64,000 bases of DNA, from contig CBDFIL010000002.1 of NCBI GenBank assembly GCA_965248075.1, positions 434,001 to 498,000 on the forward strand, written 5' to 3'. The notes under the pieces were generated by a model. The model was given only the letters and a program-made list of their open reading frames with translations. It was not told the origin of the DNA and searched no databases. Positions 48,935 to 58,162 of this stretch are shown here, one piece after another. Both the position numbers and the translations under genes were made by a program. Numbering within the stretch: position 1 is the stretch's first letter; every line of letters starts with the position of its first letter. This DNA comes from VXNE01 sp965248075 (GTDB lineage: Bacteria > Pseudomonadota > Gammaproteobacteria > Pseudomonadales > Azotimanducaceae).

Positions 48935-49507
48935 ATGAGCCGCTACCCCGAGCAACTCGCCACCGAGCGACTGATCCTGCGACCGCCGAGCCCGGACGAT
49001 GCGCCCGGCGTGCTGGATGCCGTGACGGCTTCCTACGCCGAACTCCATCGCTGGATGGACTGGGCGAAGGCCCCTTACGGGATCGACGAGGCGCGGGCGT
49101 TCTGCGCCGCCGCACGAACCGCGTTCGAGGACGGCGAGGAGTTTGCGACCCTGATGACGCTGCCCGGACACGGCCGGATCATCGGCAGCGCCGGCCTCAT
49201 CGCGCGGGACATGGCGGTACCGAGTTTCGAGATCGGTTACTGGATTCAGACGGCCCACGCCGGCCAGGGCTACGTCACGGAGGCCGTCCGTACCCTGGCC
49301 AGATTGGCGTTCGAGGGACTCGGGAGCCGCCGCGTCGAGATCCGCATGGACGAGAACAACCGGCGCAGCTGGGCCGTTGCGGAGCGGCTCGGCTTCGAGT
49401 GGGAGGCTACCCTGAAGTCGCATCGGCGCGACAATCTGGGTCAGTTGGTCGGGACGCGGCTGTACGCCATGTTCAACGGCAGCCGGCTCACGACCGCCGA
49501 GGGGTGA
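48935..49507 (+). CDS. GNAT-family N-acetyltransferase (RimJ/RimL-like)
   Basis: A 190-residue acetyltransferase beginning EQLATERLILRPPSPDDAPG, with the acetyl-CoA-binding strand-helix EIGYWIQTAHAGQGYVTEAV and C-terminal RRVEIRMDENNRRSWAVAER and LGFEWEATL. These enzymes acetylate protein N termini or small amines. AGGGACGC before ATG 48935. The stop overlaps the HAD hydrolase GTG, so the two are co-translated. Confidence 0.88.
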   Translation: MSRYPEQLATERLILRPPSPDDAPGVLDAVTASYAELHRWMDWAKAPYGIDEARAFCAAARTAFEDGEEFATLMTLPGHGRIIGSAGLIARDMAVPSFEIGYWIQTAHAGQGYVTEAVRTLARLAFEGLGSRRVEIRMDENNRRSWAVAERLGFEWEATLKSHRRDNLGQLVGTRLYAMFNGSRLTTAEG

Positions 49508-50322
49508 ACGGTGCCGCCTGGCTTGATCGAATGAAGCGCTACATCGACCGCTTCAGCGCGATCCTGCTCGACGTGCACGGGACGTTCATGTTCGGGCACG
49601 ACCGCTTCGGCGACGGCGAGGACTTCCATGCGACGTATTGTCGGCGGGGCGGCGCGCTGCTGGATGCGGCGCAGGTCGAGCGGGCGATACGCGCCGGCCT
49701 CGGAACGCTGGTCGCCGTGTATGGCGACGAGACCCGCCACGACGACTGCATCTCGGTGCAGGCGGCGTTGCACCGCGATCCTGCGGCTGCCCTGTATCCG
49801 CGGAGCGAGCGGGCGTTGCTGGAAGAGGTCCTGGCCTTCCACGAGCGCGGGCATGTGCCCGCCGAGTACGCCGACTGCCTGCGGACCCTGGCGAAGACCC
49901 ATCGCCTGGGGCTGGTGAGCAACCTCTTTGCGCGCAGGGACGGCTGGCTGCGGGTCCTCGACGAAGCCAGCGTGCTGGGTCTGTTCGAGGTGACGGTGTT
50001 CTCGTCCGACGGGCGCAGCGTCAAACCGTCGCCGAGGATCTTCCGGAAAGCACTCTCGGGGATGGGGCTCGGTCCGGATGCCGTGGTCCATGTGGGAGAC
50101 AGTCTCGAGCGCGATGTTGCCGGCGCCCGCGCCGCGGGTCTCGCGAGCGTCTGGATCGGTCACGGCGGGGACGCCCACGGCCATGCGACGGCTCCGGATG
50201 CCGTGATCGAGAGTCTTCGGGATTTACGCTGCGTGGCTGCGCCGGGCCGGTCTGGCGACGTTTCGCCGGAGCCGGGCGGGAGGTGGGGGCTGGGGCCGGA
50301 CCCCGAGCGCAAGCGAGGCTAA
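49504..50322 (+). CDS. HAD-family hydrolase
   Basis: A haloacid-dehalogenase-type phosphatase. Motif I AILLDVHGTFMFG (D nucleophile; the general-acid position has H-G), motif II LGLVSNLF, motif III KPSPRIF and motif IV VVHVGDSLERDVAGARAAG are visible. GTG 49504 overlaps the GNAT stop (GTGA) and gives 272 residues; ATG 49531 is an alternative. The last 40 residues are low-complexity (GRSGDVSPEPGGRWGLGPD) and may be a run-on. Substrate unknown. Confidence 0.82.
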   Translation: MNGAAWLDRMKRYIDRFSAILLDVHGTFMFGHDRFGDGEDFHATYCRRGGALLDAAQVERAIRAGLGTLVAVYGDETRHDDCISVQAALHRDPAAALYPRSERALLEEVLAFHERGHVPAEYADCLRTLAKTHRLGLVSNLFARRDGWLRVLDEASVLGLFEVTVFSSDGRSVKPSPRIFRKALSGMGLGPDAVVHVGDSLERDVAGARAAGLASVWIGHGGDAHGHATAPDAVIESLRDLRCVAAPGRSGDVSPEPGGRWGLGPDPERKRG

Positions 50323-51107
50323 CCCATGCGCATGCCGCCCGAGATGGGAACGGACTGCCCGGTCATGCCGTCCGATTCGCTGCTGGCGAGATAGACCGCC
50401 AGGTGGGCGACTTCCTCGCCGGTCACGAAGCGTCCCATCGGCACCCTGGACAGGAGCTGTTGGAGAATCTGCTCGACCGGGACGCCGAGCGCGGCGGCCG
50501 TGTCGGGCAGGCCGTCGGTCATGCCCGTCGAGACGAGTCCCGGGCAGATGGCGTTGATGTTGACGCCCCGGGTCGCGGTCTCCAGCGCCGCGCAGCGTGT
50601 CAGGCCGACGACCGCGTGCTTCGAGATGTTGTAGACGGCCTGGTTGGCGCTCTCCCACTTGCCGGCGGTCGACGCGATGTTGACGATCTTGCCCTGGCGC
50701 CCGGCGCGGTCCGCCATGTGGCGCACCGCCAGTTGCGTGAGCTGGAAGACGGCGTAGACGTTCACCTTCATGACCTGGTCGAGGTCCGCGAGGTCGTAGT
50801 CCACGAAGGGCTTGCCGATGAAGATGCCGGCGTTGTTCACCACGATGTCGAGTCCGTCGCGCCAGGCGACCGCGGCCGCGAACATCGCGTCTACGTCCGC
50901 CGAGTCGCTGACGTTGGCGCCGTGGCAGCGGAGTTCGACGCCGTGCGCCGCGCACAGGTCGCGCGTCTCGTCGAGCTTGGCGAGATTGGTCGCGGTCAGG
51001 AAGAGGTGGGCGCCTTGCGCTGCAAATGCCCGGGCGATGGCCCGTCCGATGCCTCGGCTGGCGCCGGTGATGAGTGCCGTCTTGCCGGCCAGCCTTGCGT
51101 CTGCCAT
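50319..51107 (-). CDS. Short-chain dehydrogenase/reductase (BDH/FabG-like)
   Basis: A 262-residue classical SDR: TALITGASRGIGRAIARAFA, DIVVNNAGIFIGKPF, IVNIASTAGKWESANQAVYN with the catalytic Y-x3-K (YNISK), and NINAICPGLVSTGMTDG. The C terminus GMTGQSVPISGGMRMG is the tetramer interface. Similar to dehydrogenases of 3-hydroxybutyrate, sorbitol or gluconate type, but specificity is unclear. GGGAGGCATCGGA precedes ATG 51107. Convergent with the HAD gene, overlapping its end by four bases. Confidence 0.88.
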   Translation of the reverse strand: MADARLAGKTALITGASRGIGRAIARAFAAQGAHLFLTATNLAKLDETRDLCAAHGVELRCHGANVSDSADVDAMFAAAVAWRDGLDIVVNNAGIFIGKPFVDYDLADLDQVMKVNVYAVFQLTQLAVRHMADRAGRQGKIVNIASTAGKWESANQAVYNISKHAVVGLTRCAALETATRGVNINAICPGLVSTGMTDGLPDTAAALGVPVEQILQQLLSRVPMGRFVTGEEVAHLAVYLASSESDGMTGQSVPISGGMRMG

Positions 51108-51289
51108 TCCGATGCCTCCCTGGTGAGCCGCGCGGGTCGAACCGACCCGCGCTGGCGACGAGTCTATCGTGCCCGGCGTCGCATCGGCCCGCGGGTCCGA
51201 CTGCGCCGGTTGCGGGCCGTTCAGACCGCGTTCATGGCGCCTGTGCCAGTGTCCTCGGGTAGACCTTGGAAAACCCGGAGACCCCACCG

Positions 51290-51613
51290 ATGCACAAGAG
51301 ACTCAGCCTGGCCTCTGCAGTGGCCGCGGTCGTACTGGCCACACTCGCCTGGCCGGCCGGCGCGCATCCACACCGGCCTGCCCATCACGGCCATCCCGCC
51401 CCGTACCCGACCCACGTACCGGCATACGTGGACTGGAACCTGTGCTTCGGGACGCACAGCAGGCGCGGCCGACACGTCGCCCGCTCGCGGCACCTCGACT
51501 TCTGCCTCGGGAGCTGGGCGAGGCCGGTCTACGCCGCGTACGGGAGCCATCGCCATCACCATCGACGGGGGCACGGCGCGCGCTGTAGTCATCCGCACCA
51601 CTGGCGGCGTTGA
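51290..51613 (+). CDS. Small secreted histidine-rich protein
   Basis: A 107-residue protein with a clear signal peptide MHKRLSLASAVAAVVLATLA, cleavage expected after PAGA, then HPHRPAHHGHPAPYPTHVPA. Histidines are dense at both ends (SHRHHHRRGHGARC and HPHHWRR), with three cysteines. It could bind zinc, nickel or copper in the periplasm. No known family recognised. Start ATG 51290 sits 182 bases from the divergent SDR. The end may be altered, since GGC-rich sequence follows. Confidence 0.6.
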   Translation: MHKRLSLASAVAAVVLATLAWPAGAHPHRPAHHGHPAPYPTHVPAYVDWNLCFGTHSRRGRHVARSRHLDFCLGSWARPVYAAYGSHRHHHRRGHGARCSHPHHWRR

Positions 51614-51681
51614 GGCGGGACCACAGCAGGGGAGCGGGACGGCACGCCGCGCGATGGACGAGGGGCGCCGCCGCCCGGTGA

Positions 51682-52471
51682 TCAGGCGTCCGCCAGCGCC
51701 TCTTCGCCGAACCGCACGACCGCGTCCAGGCTCTTGCGGACGTCGTCCCACGTCGTGGTGTGGTTGATGATGCACATGCGCAGCGCAAAGACCCCCTTGA
51801 GCGAGGTCGACGAGAAGAACGCCAGCTCGTCCCAAAACACCCGCGCCAGCACGACCCGATTGATCTGTTCGACCGTCTCCTTGCTGCATGCCGCGTCGCG
51901 CGGATTCACGCGGAAGCAGAGGATGCCGAGGGACACCGGTGTCATGACTTCGAGCAGCGGGCTCTCGTGGGCGTAGGCCTCGGCCCGGCGCGCGCTCCGG
52001 ATGGCCGGCGGCTTCCCGCGCGGTCACCATGGCCTCGACGCTGGCCGACGAACCGCCGCTCGTCAGCAGGCCGCCGGCGGTCTCCGGGTAGCCGATCCAG
52101 TTCCGGATCCAGTCGATCACGACCAGTTCGATCTGGCTCGTGCCGCTGGAGACCAGCCAGGTGCAGGAGTTGATGTGGAAACCCGCGGCCAGGAAGTCCG
52201 CGAGCACCCCGGGCCAGGTCGGCGACGATGGAATGAAGCCGAAGAAGCGTGGATGGTCCAGCCGGGCCGCGTACGGCAGCACGTCACGGGCGGCCTGTTC
52301 GAGCACTTCCCGGGCGGGACGGCCGCCTTCCGGCGGCGGCTTCAGGAACTGTTCTTCCAGGACCTGCCGGAACTCACCGTCCCAGGCGCCGCCTTCTCCC
52401 ACCCCATCGATCCGGTCTACCAGCAGTTGCGTGGCGCGTTCGGCCAGCTCGACCATGGCGTCCCGGCTCAT
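51682..52471 (-). pseudogene. Group II PLP-dependent decarboxylase, internally deleted
   Basis: The N-terminal part (MSRDAMVELAERATQLLVDR, DHPRFFGFIPSSPTWPGVLA, TWLVSSGTSQIELVVIDWIR, GGLLTSGGSSASVEAMVTAR) is that of aromatic-amino-acid decarboxylases. After about 150 codons there is a large deletion plus a frame change, and the C-terminal segment FWDELAFFSSTSLKGVFALR, MCIINHTTTWDDVRKSLDA follows to TGA at 51682. About 240 codons are missing, including the PLP lysine, so it is inactive. Confidence 0.85.
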
Positions 52472-53191
52472 CCGCAGGCTCCCGTTACGTGCGCAGCCAC
52501 GGCTGGAATCCCGTGGGCGATCCCGACATGCAGACCATTCCGACCCTGGCGGAAGACTTCGATACCGTATCCGGCGCCATCGACCGGCGCTTCGGAGGGA
52601 AGCGGAAGGTGGGCGTATTCCACTCGCTCACGGCGTTGACCGCCCTGCACGCGCAGGCCACTCACGAATATGCCGCGCTCGTGCTGTTCGACCCGCCCAT
52701 GCAGCTTCCCGGCAAGGCGATGAGTGCACTGGAGAAGCTCGGTGCCGGCATGGCGGTGGCCACGCGCAAGCGGCGGGACCGTTTCGCGACGCCGGCCGAG
52801 TACGCGGGCCTACTGTCGGAGAAGCCGGTGTTTGCGCGCCTCGGGACGGACAGCCTCGAACTCTTCGCGCGGACGACGCTGCGTCCGGCGGCCGACGGCG
52901 ACGGCTACGAACTCGGGTGTCCGCGCGAACACGAGGCGCGACTTTGGGATTCCCTCTATCCCTTCGCGCGCGGTCGACTTCGCCGCGATGGCCTGTCCCG
53001 TGAAGGTCATCGGGTCCGATCCCACGGTGGTCAACTCCTTTCTGCCGAGCATGGAGATGCCCGATCTGATGCTCCTCGACTACGACTTCGTGCCCGAGAC
53101 GACGCATCTGATGCAGCTCGAGGAGCCGGAGACTTGCGCTGCGCTGACGCAGGAGGAGTGCCTGAGGAACCGGGCTGGGAACCGGCGTTGA
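52470..53191 (+). pseudogene. Alpha/beta hydrolase, 5'-truncated and frameshifted
   Basis: Reads RYVRSHGWNPVGDPDMQTIP, RKVGVFHSLTALTALHAQAT (nucleophile elbow with HS), YAALVLFDPPMQLPGKAMSA and FARLGTDSLELFARTTLRP, then near 52970 shifts frame to AVDFAAMACPVKVIGSDPTV, FVPETTHLMQLEEPETCAAL. The first fifty or so residues are absent; the 5' boundary lies at the divergent decarboxylase remnant, which suggests one rearrangement removed both starts or joined them. Confidence 0.7.
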
Positions 53192-53198
53192 GCCGCGG

Positions 53199-54617
53199 TC
53201 AGTCGGCGATGCCGCCCGCCCGCAGACGCGCGTCCCGCCGCTCGATGTGCTCCCGCATGCGGTGCTGACGCTCGCGCGTGAGCGGATAGTTCCACAGGAG
53301 CGGGAGCGCCACGCACGCGAGCGCGGCGGGGATCACGGAGTACATGCACGCCACCGCCATCTTGGCCATGTCGGTGTTCGCCTCGCTCTGCGGATCGAAG
53401 CCGAGATAGGCGACGCCGGCGGTGGCGATGAAGACACCGAGGGCGGCGGCCCCCTTGTTCACCATGCCCCACAGCGAGAAAAAGAGCCCCGTGCGCTGTT
53501 CGCGGCTGCGCAGCGTGTCGAGGTCCACGATATCCGCGGCCATGGAGGTGGGCAGGAACACCAGGGCGCCGATGGCGGAGCCCTTGAGCAGCATGATCAC
53601 GAAGAAGATCGCGAAGTCGTCGGGCCCGAGCAGGGGGATCCACGCACTCCAGAGGGACAGCCATGCGATGCCGAGGACCACGGTGCGATGCTTGCCGATC
53701 CTCTTCGAGATGGCGAACCAGGCCGGGATCGCCAGCGTGCTCGATACGTAATAGGCGAGCACGAAGATCGCGTAGCGGTCGAACGGTTCTCCCATCACGC
53801 GCTGCACGAAGAAGAAGGACATCGAGGCCGTCATGCTGATGGCCGTGGCGAAGAACACGAAGCAGATCACCAGGCGGCGGAACGGGCCGTTGCGCCAGAC
53901 GATCTGCAGGCCGCGGCGCCACGTGACCTGGGGCCTCGCGCTGCCGCGCAGGGGTGGCTCGCGCACGAACGCGATGGCGGGGAACGTGAGTACGGGCATG
54001 AGCACCAGCACGGCCAGGGCCACGCCGTAGAGGGCGTTCTCGGCGCCGGGCCGTGCCAGCCCGAACGCGATGGCGAGCGGAATGATCAGCGACATCATCG
54101 TCCCGCCGTAGCCGAACGCCTCGCGCCAGCCGGTGACGCGGGAGCGCTCGTCGTAGTCCGGCGACAGCTCCGCGCCCCAGGCGCGGTAGGGCAGGTCGAC
54201 CAGCGTGAAGGCCAGGTACAGCGCGCTGATCCAGACGAAGAGATACAGGTTGTCGACGGCCGAGCCGCCGAGGGCGGACCAGGTGGCGATGGCGACCGGG
54301 CTGTCCGGCACGAACAGCATCCACAGCGACAGGAGCATGAGCGGCGTTCCGGCCACCATCCACGGCTTCCGGCGGCCGAAGCGCGTGCGCCAGCGGTCCG
54401 AGAGGATGCCGATGAGCGGGTCGGTGACGACGTCGGTCAGCCGCGACAGGGCGAGGAGGGCGCCCACCGCCGCGAGGGACAGGCCGAGGTTCTGGGAATA
54501 GAAGGCCGGGATGTAGAGCGCGATGGGCAGGCCGACCACCGAGGTCGGCAGGTTCACCGCGCCATAGATGGCGATGCGGGTGCGCCCGATGCGTCCGAGC
54601 TCATTCGCTTCGGCCAT
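53199..54617 (-). CDS. GPH-family (MelB-type) sugar:cation symporter, second copy
   Basis: A 472-residue transporter with twelve helices: VVGLPIALYIPAFYSQNLGL, LTDVVTDPLIGILSDRWRTR (motif), RRKPWMVAGTPLMLLSLWML, LVDLPYRAWGAELSPDYDER and GALVFLPTSMAADIVDLDTL (the conserved C-terminal acid pattern). Related to the transporter at 31483 but not a recent copy. ATG 54617. Runs convergent to the hydrolase remnant and divergent from the HMG-CoA-lyase-like gene. Confidence 0.87.
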   Translation of the reverse strand: MAEANELGRIGRTRIAIYGAVNLPTSVVGLPIALYIPAFYSQNLGLSLAAVGALLALSRLTDVVTDPLIGILSDRWRTRFGRRKPWMVAGTPLMLLSLWMLFVPDSPVAIATWSALGGSAVDNLYLFVWISALYLAFTLVDLPYRAWGAELSPDYDERSRVTGWREAFGYGGTMMSLIIPLAIAFGLARPGAENALYGVALAVLVLMPVLTFPAIAFVREPPLRGSARPQVTWRRGLQIVWRNGPFRRLVICFVFFATAISMTASMSFFFVQRVMGEPFDRYAIFVLAYYVSSTLAIPAWFAISKRIGKHRTVVLGIAWLSLWSAWIPLLGPDDFAIFFVIMLLKGSAIGALVFLPTSMAADIVDLDTLRSREQRTGLFFSLWGMVNKGAAALGVFIATAGVAYLGFDPQSEANTDMAKMAVACMYSVIPAALACVALPLLWNYPLTRERQHRMREHIERRDARLRAGGIAD

Positions 54618-54721
54618 GCGTTCTCCACGGCGTTCCGGGACCGGGGATACCGATGTTATCCCAGGACGGAGGTGCGGATTTGGTACGATCGAGACGCTGA
54701 CCGAAAAGGGTGGGGAGCCGC

Positions 54722-55813
54722 ATGAGCACGTTGCCGAAGTCCGTCGAGGTGCGCGACGACACGATGCGCGAGGGGCTGCAGATCGAGAGCCGGGACATCC
54801 CGGTGGAGGCGAAGCTGCGGCTGCTCGATGCGCTCGGCGAGACCGGCCTCAGGACCATTTCGATCGGCTCGTTCGTGAGTCCGAAATGGACACCGCAGAT
54901 GGCCTGCGTCGACGAACTCGCGGAGAAGTTCGTGCCGAAACCGGGCGTCCGGTACACCGCGGTGGTCTTCAACCGGCAGGGCTTCGAGCGCGCGGACCGC
55001 TTCTACCCGAAGATCGACGTGCGCACGCGGGAGTACATGACCCATGTCGAGGTCGGCAGGACCTTCGCGATGCGCAACTACAACCGTACCCCCGAGCAGC
55101 TGCTGGCACAGGGCGATGCGACGATCGCCCGGGCGGTGGAGGTGGGCGCGGCCTCGGGCGGCGTCGCCCTCGGCAATCCCTTCGGATCGAACTTCGACGG
55201 CGACGTCACCCTTGAGGAGGCCCTGGCCGTACTCGCGCGAGCGGTCGAGCGCTGGCAGGGACAGGGCATCCCCGTGCAGTCCGTGCGCATCATCGACGAC
55301 ATGGGCGCGTGCATGCCGGACGGGCTGATCGCCCTCCTGTCGGCGATCCGCGATACATGGCCGTCGATCACGGACTTCGGACTCCATCTGCACAACCAGC
55401 GGGGCATGGCGAACATCTGCTATCACGAGGCGTTGCGCTTCGGCGTGACGCGCTTCGACACCTCGCTCGGCGGCCTCGGCGGCTGTCCCTACTGCGGCAA
55501 TGGGCGCAGCGCCGGCCACGTGCCGACGGAGGACTTCGTCTATCTCTGCCACGAACTCGGCGTCGAGACCGGCCTCGATCTCGACAAGCTCATCGAGGCC
55601 GCCGCGATCGCGCAGGACGTGGTGGGTCATCCGCTGTGGGGCCACGTCTCGAAGGCCGGTCCGCGCCCGCGCGGCGACGCCCTGTTCCCGAAGGACCTGC
55701 CCTTCGTCGAGACGCTGGAAGAGGCCTCGCACTTCCGCCGCGGTCCGTCCGTCTGCGCACACCAGGTGCGCCCGTGGAGGGAAGACAGTGCGTTGATGAC
55801 GGCGACGGACTGA
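54722..55813 (+). CDS. HMG-CoA-lyase-like pyruvate carboxyltransferase-family enzyme
   Basis: A 363-residue TIM-barrel lyase. Motifs: VEVRDDTMREGLQIESRD (metal and catalytic arginine region), ISIGSFVSPKW, HLHNQRGMANICYHEALRFG (two metal-binding histidines), and TSLGGLGGCPYCGNGRSAGH followed by VPTEDFVYLCHELG, the cysteine loop of HMG-CoA lyases. The N-terminal MREG replaces the DGLQ of true lyases (REGLQ), so it may cleave a related acyl-CoA. ATG 54722. No mevalonate or leucine-degradation gene is adjacent. Confidence 0.78.
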   Translation: MSTLPKSVEVRDDTMREGLQIESRDIPVEAKLRLLDALGETGLRTISIGSFVSPKWTPQMACVDELAEKFVPKPGVRYTAVVFNRQGFERADRFYPKIDVRTREYMTHVEVGRTFAMRNYNRTPEQLLAQGDATIARAVEVGAASGGVALGNPFGSNFDGDVTLEEALAVLARAVERWQGQGIPVQSVRIIDDMGACMPDGLIALLSAIRDTWPSITDFGLHLHNQRGMANICYHEALRFGVTRFDTSLGGLGGCPYCGNGRSAGHVPTEDFVYLCHELGVETGLDLDKLIEAAAIAQDVVGHPLWGHVSKAGPRPRGDALFPKDLPFVETLEEASHFRRGPSVCAHQVRPWREDSALMTATD

Positions 55814-55887
55814 GCTGGCGCGAGGCCGAGCGCGCCTCCGCGATTGGGTCGCCCCGAGGCGGGGAAGGGCGCGGGCGCGGCCCCTTG

Positions 55888-57682
55888 TCCAATGAGAAAG
55901 TGAGGGTGAAATCGTCCGATCCGTGAAGTTGCGGGGGTCGGATGTCCTTATGGCGATTCGAGGGATGATCGGGTCACTGCGGTGGCTGGTCAAGCGCCGG
56001 ATTGGGCTTGGGAGCGTAGGCGTTCGGGCATGCGAGGTGGTCGGTGGCGGGTCAAGGGCGAGCGCGACGCGGGCACGGCGGCGGGTTCGGGCACGGCGTC
56101 GAGGCGTCGCGGTCGGCGCAGCGGACCCTTGACGCGCCTGACGGGAGAGTACCCTGGGAGGCAGGGATCGGCGGTCGTCGCGGCTGATCGGGGATGGGTG
56201 CCGAGCGGCGGGGAACATTCCTTCCCGGCGAGCCACCCGACCGCCGAACCCTGCCTCCCGGCGAGGGCGGGGGTTCGGGGGCTGGCCCCCGGCGCGGGGC
56301 TGCGGCACGGCGTTCGGAGTCGCGACGCTCATCCGGCGGCGCGCGCCGGGGCCATGCCGGCGGCAATGCGCAGGAACAGCGCGCGGCGCTCGGTCTGGAC
56401 GCGGCGCGCGGCGTGGAGGTCGGTCTCCGCGGCGGCGGCCGCGTCGAGCAGGGCGAAGTCCATGCCCGGCTTGAGATACACCTGCGCGTTCGGGAGCGAG
56501 CGGAACCTGGCGTAGGGGGTCATGACGTCACGGGCGAGGTACTTGCGACGGACCTTGCCGGCGTCGTCGCGGTACTCCGTGGCGAACAGGCACGGCCGGT
56601 GGAAGTTGAGGAACGGCGACAGGGTGCCGTGGGCGAAGCGGCTCACGTCGGGCGCGAAGCGTTGCGGGATGTGGTCGTGACCGAACCACCTGCGCACGAC
56701 GCTGGCGTTTTTGCCCTCGACGAGGGCGTTGTCGTTGGAGGTGCGGGCGCGGGACTTGGTGAACCGCTCGACGCGGAGCTTTTCGAGCAATTCGGCGACG
56801 CGGTGGTTGATGTACTCGCTGCCGTTGTCCGCGTGGAAGCCGAGGATGCGGAACGGGAACGACAGCAGCAGGCCTTCGAGCAGCGGCAGAAGGAAGCGCT
56901 CCGAGATGCCGGCCACGGCGCCGACAAACTCGTACTGGGTGACCTCGTCCACCAGGTTGATCAGGTAGAGGCCCTTGACGCCGTCGCGGTCCCCCTGGTG
57001 GACGGTGTCCACGCGCACGTGTCCCGGCCGGCCCTCGGGCTCCGGGGCCTGGCGCAGGCCGATGGCCACGGCCGTCCCCTGCGTCTTCGTCCACACGGTG
57101 CGCTTCGCGCGGTACGTCGCGGAGCCGCGCAGGTTGTAGACGTGGCCGTTGGAGATCGTCGCGAGGCGCTCGAAGCGCGGGTCGCCGAACACCTCGAACT
57201 GGCGCCGCAGGACCTCGCGCGTGGCCAGCCCGGACATCTGCCCGTAGGCCTCGTCGACCTCCGCCAGCAGCCGGATGTCCGCCGCCGTGTACTTGCGCGC
57301 GAACGGCCGCCCCCGGCTGCCGCCGCGGCGGTCCCGGACCGCGCCGGTCTCGCGCCACTGCCGGACCAGGCGCTCCGTCTGCTGAAGCGAGATGCCCGTC
57401 GCGGCGACGAGGAACTTGAGAACCACGCCCTTGTCGTGCTTGCCGAGATGCCGGTAGCCGAAGCGGTCCAGCGTGTCCCGGACGAAGCCGTAGGCCTCTT
57501 CGCGGTCCCGCGGTTGGAAGTCCACAGCCTCGTTGCCTTCGACGAAGGCGCAAAGCTGTCCGATTGTGCGTAGCCGCCGCGTCTGGATGTCCACGATCAT
57601 CACCGAATGATGCGCCGGACACCCGCTTCACCCTCACTTCGCGTTGGAATCGCTGCTTCGCTTCACCCTCACTTCGCGTTGG
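55888..57682 (-). mobile_element. Insertion sequence with an integrase-type DDE transposase
   Basis: Inverted ends TCCAATGAGAAAGTGAGGGT (55888) and ACCCTCACTTCGCGTTGGA on the right. The right end is duplicated: the 26-base end word occurs at 57624-57649 and again at 57659-57684. The left 430 bases (to 56328) are non-coding and GC-rich with an internal inverted segment. No clear target duplication is visible. Best placed in the IS481/IS3-like rve superfamily by transposase, group not certain. Confidence 0.72.
56329..57600 (-). CDS. Integrase-core (rve) DDE transposase
   Basis: A 423-residue transposase. N-terminal helices with LVAATGISLQQTERLVRQWR, then the rve core: RVDTVHQGDRDGVKGLYLIN (first D), ILGFHADNGSEYINHRVAEL (second D) and RTSNDNALVEGKNASVVRRW (E). 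FAHGTLSPFLNFHRPCLFAT follows the core. ATG 57600 is the second codon of a GTG-ATG pair. Intact frame; probably active. The frame has a GC-rich alanine-heavy C-terminal end (RIAAGMAPARAAG) that may be a late extension. Confidence 0.9.
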   Translation of the reverse strand: MIVDIQTRRLRTIGQLCAFVEGNEAVDFQPRDREEAYGFVRDTLDRFGYRHLGKHDKGVVLKFLVAATGISLQQTERLVRQWRETGAVRDRRGGSRGRPFARKYTAADIRLLAEVDEAYGQMSGLATREVLRRQFEVFGDPRFERLATISNGHVYNLRGSATYRAKRTVWTKTQGTAVAIGLRQAPEPEGRPGHVRVDTVHQGDRDGVKGLYLINLVDEVTQYEFVGAVAGISERFLLPLLEGLLLSFPFRILGFHADNGSEYINHRVAELLEKLRVERFTKSRARTSNDNALVEGKNASVVRRWFGHDHIPQRFAPDVSRFAHGTLSPFLNFHRPCLFATEYRDDAGKVRRKYLARDVMTPYARFRSLPNAQVYLKPGMDFALLDAAAAAETDLHAARRVQTERRALFLRIAAGMAPARAAG

Positions 57683-57684
57683 AA
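57624..57684. repeat. Direct repeat of the IS end
   Basis: CGCTTCACCCTCACTTCGCG with TTGGAA appears at 57624 and 57659, 35 bases apart. It could come from a second, excised IS copy or from an end duplication. Confidence 0.75.
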
Positions 57685-57739
57685 AGTTCGCGCGGTTGCG
57701 TCGGCCACATCCGTTCCACATAATACGCCGCCACTCGAT

Positions 57740-57816
57740 GCACCCGTGGCCAAACTGGATAAGGCACTGGTCTACGAAACCAGGGATTACAGGTTCGAAT
57801 CCTGTCGGGTGCGCCA
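57740..57816 (+). tRNA. tRNA-Arg (ACG)
   Basis: A 77-base cloverleaf: acceptor GCACCCG with CGGGTGC, anticodon stem CTGGT/ACCAG around CTACGAA (anticodon ACG), T arm CAGGTTCGAATCCTG, and a 3' CCA encoded (57814-57816). Upstream TAATAC and the IS end suggest its promoter may be partly IS-derived. Confidence 0.95.
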
Positions 57817-57820
57817 GATT

Positions 57821-57850
57821 CGGGCATGCATGCCGGAGCATGCATGCCCG
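57821..57850 (+). terminator. Hairpin terminator after tRNA-Arg
   Basis: CGGGCATGCAT and ATGCATGCCCG form an 11-base perfect stem with an 8-base loop just after the tRNA. No U-tract follows. Confidence 0.65.
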
Positions 57851-57928
57851 CCATGTGGTTCCCGTTGAGCGCGCGGCCGGACAGCCGAGCAGATCCCCGC
57901 CCGCAACCTCTGGAAGGACCCCGGCGCA

Positions 57929-58162
57929 ATGGAAACGACCATCGGCGGCGAACTGATCGGCCAGGGTCTCGAACTCCTGCTGGCCGGGATGGGCGCGGTA
58001 TTCGTCTTTCTCGGCCTGCTCGTGTTTCTGACCACCGCGATGTCGCGCTGGGTGGTCGCCGGAGAGGCTCCGTCCGGTCCGGACGAGGACGAGGAACTCG
58101 CGGCGGCCGTGACCGCGGCCGTCAGGCATCACCGAGTCCTGCTTGCCCATCGGAGAAGTTGA
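57929..58162 (+). CDS. oadG: Oxaloacetate decarboxylase gamma chain
   Basis: A 77-residue membrane protein: one helix LLLAGMGAVFVFLGLLVFLT, then a charged tail with PSGPDEDEELAAAVTAAVRH. Gamma chains of sodium-pumping decarboxylases have this build and bind zinc at the C terminus (HHRVLLAHRRS has histidines). The TGA is directly followed by the ATG of oadA. Complete operon oadG-oadA-oadB. Confidence 0.88.
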   Translation: METTIGGELIGQGLELLLAGMGAVFVFLGLLVFLTTAMSRWVVAGEAPSGPDEDEELAAAVTAAVRHHRVLLAHRRS

